A stretch of DNA of 6,150 nt from Opitutia bacterium. GTDB taxonomy: Bacteria > Verrucomicrobiota > Verrucomicrobiia > Opitutales > UBA953. The stretch covers positions 14,148 to 20,297 of the forward strand of contig DNHH01000087.1 in assembly GCA_003485955.1 (NCBI GenBank), written 5' to 3'. The notes under the pieces were generated by a model. The model worked only from the letters and a program-made list of their open reading frames with translations. It did no database searches and had not been told where the DNA came from. A program made the translations under genes and the position numbers. Positions 5,373 to 6,150 of this stretch are shown one piece after another. Each line of letters starts with the position of its first letter. The stretch's first letter is position 1.

Positions 5373-6150
5373 TGGCACGCGGTTGGGTTATCTTGCTGGT
5401 GATTGTTGGCGTAGTTGTCGCAGGCGAATGTTCCACGCGGGCTTGGAGCTTGGCGCGTAAGGCTGTCCCTGAATTACGAAGGGCAGATCTAGAATTAACC
5501 GCAGGTCAAGGTGCGGCCCTCGGATTACTCGGCGGGTTCCGTCCACTTATCGCCGACTTAACGTGGATCCGTGGTTACATTCTTTGGGAACGTAAAGATC
5601 GAGGATCCGAAGCGCATCTCCGCGTGGCCTGTTTGCTATCTCCGCAGTCCAACACTTTTTGGGAACAACGAGCCAATATGGTTGGGCTCGACATGGCGCA
5701 CTGGGAAGTTCGCGCCCGTGGTGGACGCAACGTTCCTGTACCTATCCAAGAAACTATTTTTAAACGGTACGCACAGAAGGCACTCGATGGTATAGAAGAA
5801 GGCGTGCCTGTGGTACGTAACCCGGGCTCCTTACTAGCACTCGGGGGTTACCTCGCTGAAACCAAACTCAAAGATCCGTTAATCGGTGCTGATTATTACC
5901 TACGTTCATACCGTAAGGCACCTTTCCCTTGGTATGCGCCGTACTTCCATGCACGTTTGCTCAAAGACGGCGGCAAGGTGCGCGAAGCTTACGTATTCCT
6001 CCGCCCGGTTTGGGAAAAGGAGCTTTCCAAGAAGCCTGATGGTTCGCCGCTTGAGTTGGATTTCTTACGCGAGCTGGAGCGTGCCCTCGGAGTGCCCATG
6101 AAGGAACGTATTCCGACACAAACCTTCGAATCGCCGTTCCCGAGTATTAA
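5372..6150 (+). CDS. Uncharacterised membrane-anchored, probably repeat-helical protein linked to the exporter (3' end beyond the window)
   Basis: The frame opens at an ATG overlapping the permease stop (TAATG) and stays open for 259 codons to the right edge, where only the first two bases (AA) of the next codon remain, so the true end is not seen. Residues 5-17 form one hydrophobic helix, probably an uncleaved anchor or signal sequence; a cysteine at 20 is preceded by Glu and is not a lipobox. Then comes GLLGGFRPLIADLTWIRGY (51-69) plus WERKD (72-76), which resembles a segment I recall in tetratricopeptide-like proteins encoded beside ABC-2 exporters in several phyla. The next parts look alpha-helical and repeat-like: LRVACLLSPQSNTFWEQRAN (83-102), LALGGYLAETKLKDP (155-169) and DYYLRSYRKAPFPWYAPYFH (174-193), in the manner of TPR helices, without a clean consensus. 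Coupling to the permease suggests a role with the exporter, perhaps periplasmic. The function is unknown. Confidence 0.85.
   Translation, partial: MARGWVILLVIVGVVVAGECSTRAWSLARKAVPELRRADLELTAGQGAALGLLGGFRPLIADLTWIRGYILWERKDRGSEAHLRVACLLSPQSNTFWEQRANMVGLDMAHWEVRARGGRNVPVPIQETIFKRYAQKALDGIEEGVPVVRNPGSLLALGGYLAETKLKDPLIGADYYLRSYRKAPFPWYAPYFHARLLKDGGKVREAYVFLRPVWEKELSKKPDGSPLELDFLRELERALGVPMKERIPTQTFESPFPSI

Noticed and set aside
5428..5436. Lipoprotein signal at Cys20 of the anchored protein
   Set aside because: The residue before the cysteine is Glu, whereas a lipobox needs Gly, Ala or Ser, so lipidation is unlikely.
6146..6150. Terminal ATTAA read as the stop of the anchored protein
   Set aside because: The TAA is out of frame: the last full codon is ATT at 6146-6148, leaving AA as the start of the next codon, so the gene continues past the window.

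Overview
The window looks like ordinary chromosomal DNA from a Gram-negative-type bacterium. It carries two back-to-back gene clusters that diverge from a gap of about 30 bases near position 3350. I see no rRNA, tRNA, CRISPR array, insertion sequence, phage gene or frameshifted gene, and coding density is close to complete. The gene mix (a TatA/E component, E. coli-like riboflavin synthase and lipoyl synthase, and an ABC-2 exporter followed by an anchored helical protein) together with a lack of clear Shine-Dalgarno sequences would fit Verrucomicrobiota or a related group. That placement is a weak inference from general resemblance, not a measured assignment.

Minus-strand cluster, read from 3338 down to 1: tatA (twin-arginine translocase subunit), ribE (riboflavin synthase), lipA (lipoyl synthase), then a UvrD/PcrA/Rep-type DNA helicase that runs off the left edge. 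Gaps are 15, 62 and 1 bases, so the four are probably one transcript. A perfect -35 hexamer on the minus strand at 3397-3402, 18 bases from a weaker -10, would start this transcript about 28 bases before the tatA ATG. The genes have no shared pathway; this is a housekeeping mix of protein export, flavin synthesis, lipoate cofactor synthesis and DNA repair.

Plus-strand cluster, from 3369 to the right edge: acyP (acylphosphatase), an ABC-2-type exporter ATPase, its six-helix permease partner, and a membrane-anchored helical protein that runs off the right edge. Spacings are 6 bases, 3 bases and a 1-base stop/start overlap (TAATG), so the last three very probably act together. The substrate is unknown. 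The least described item is the last protein, whose conserved-looking segment is followed by repeat-like helices.

Most starts lack a recognisable ribosome-binding site, and several depend on coupling to the preceding gene. No stretch over 300 bases lacks a gene. I did not find a clear undescribed defence or mobile system; the best lead is the exporter plus the uncharacterised anchored protein.
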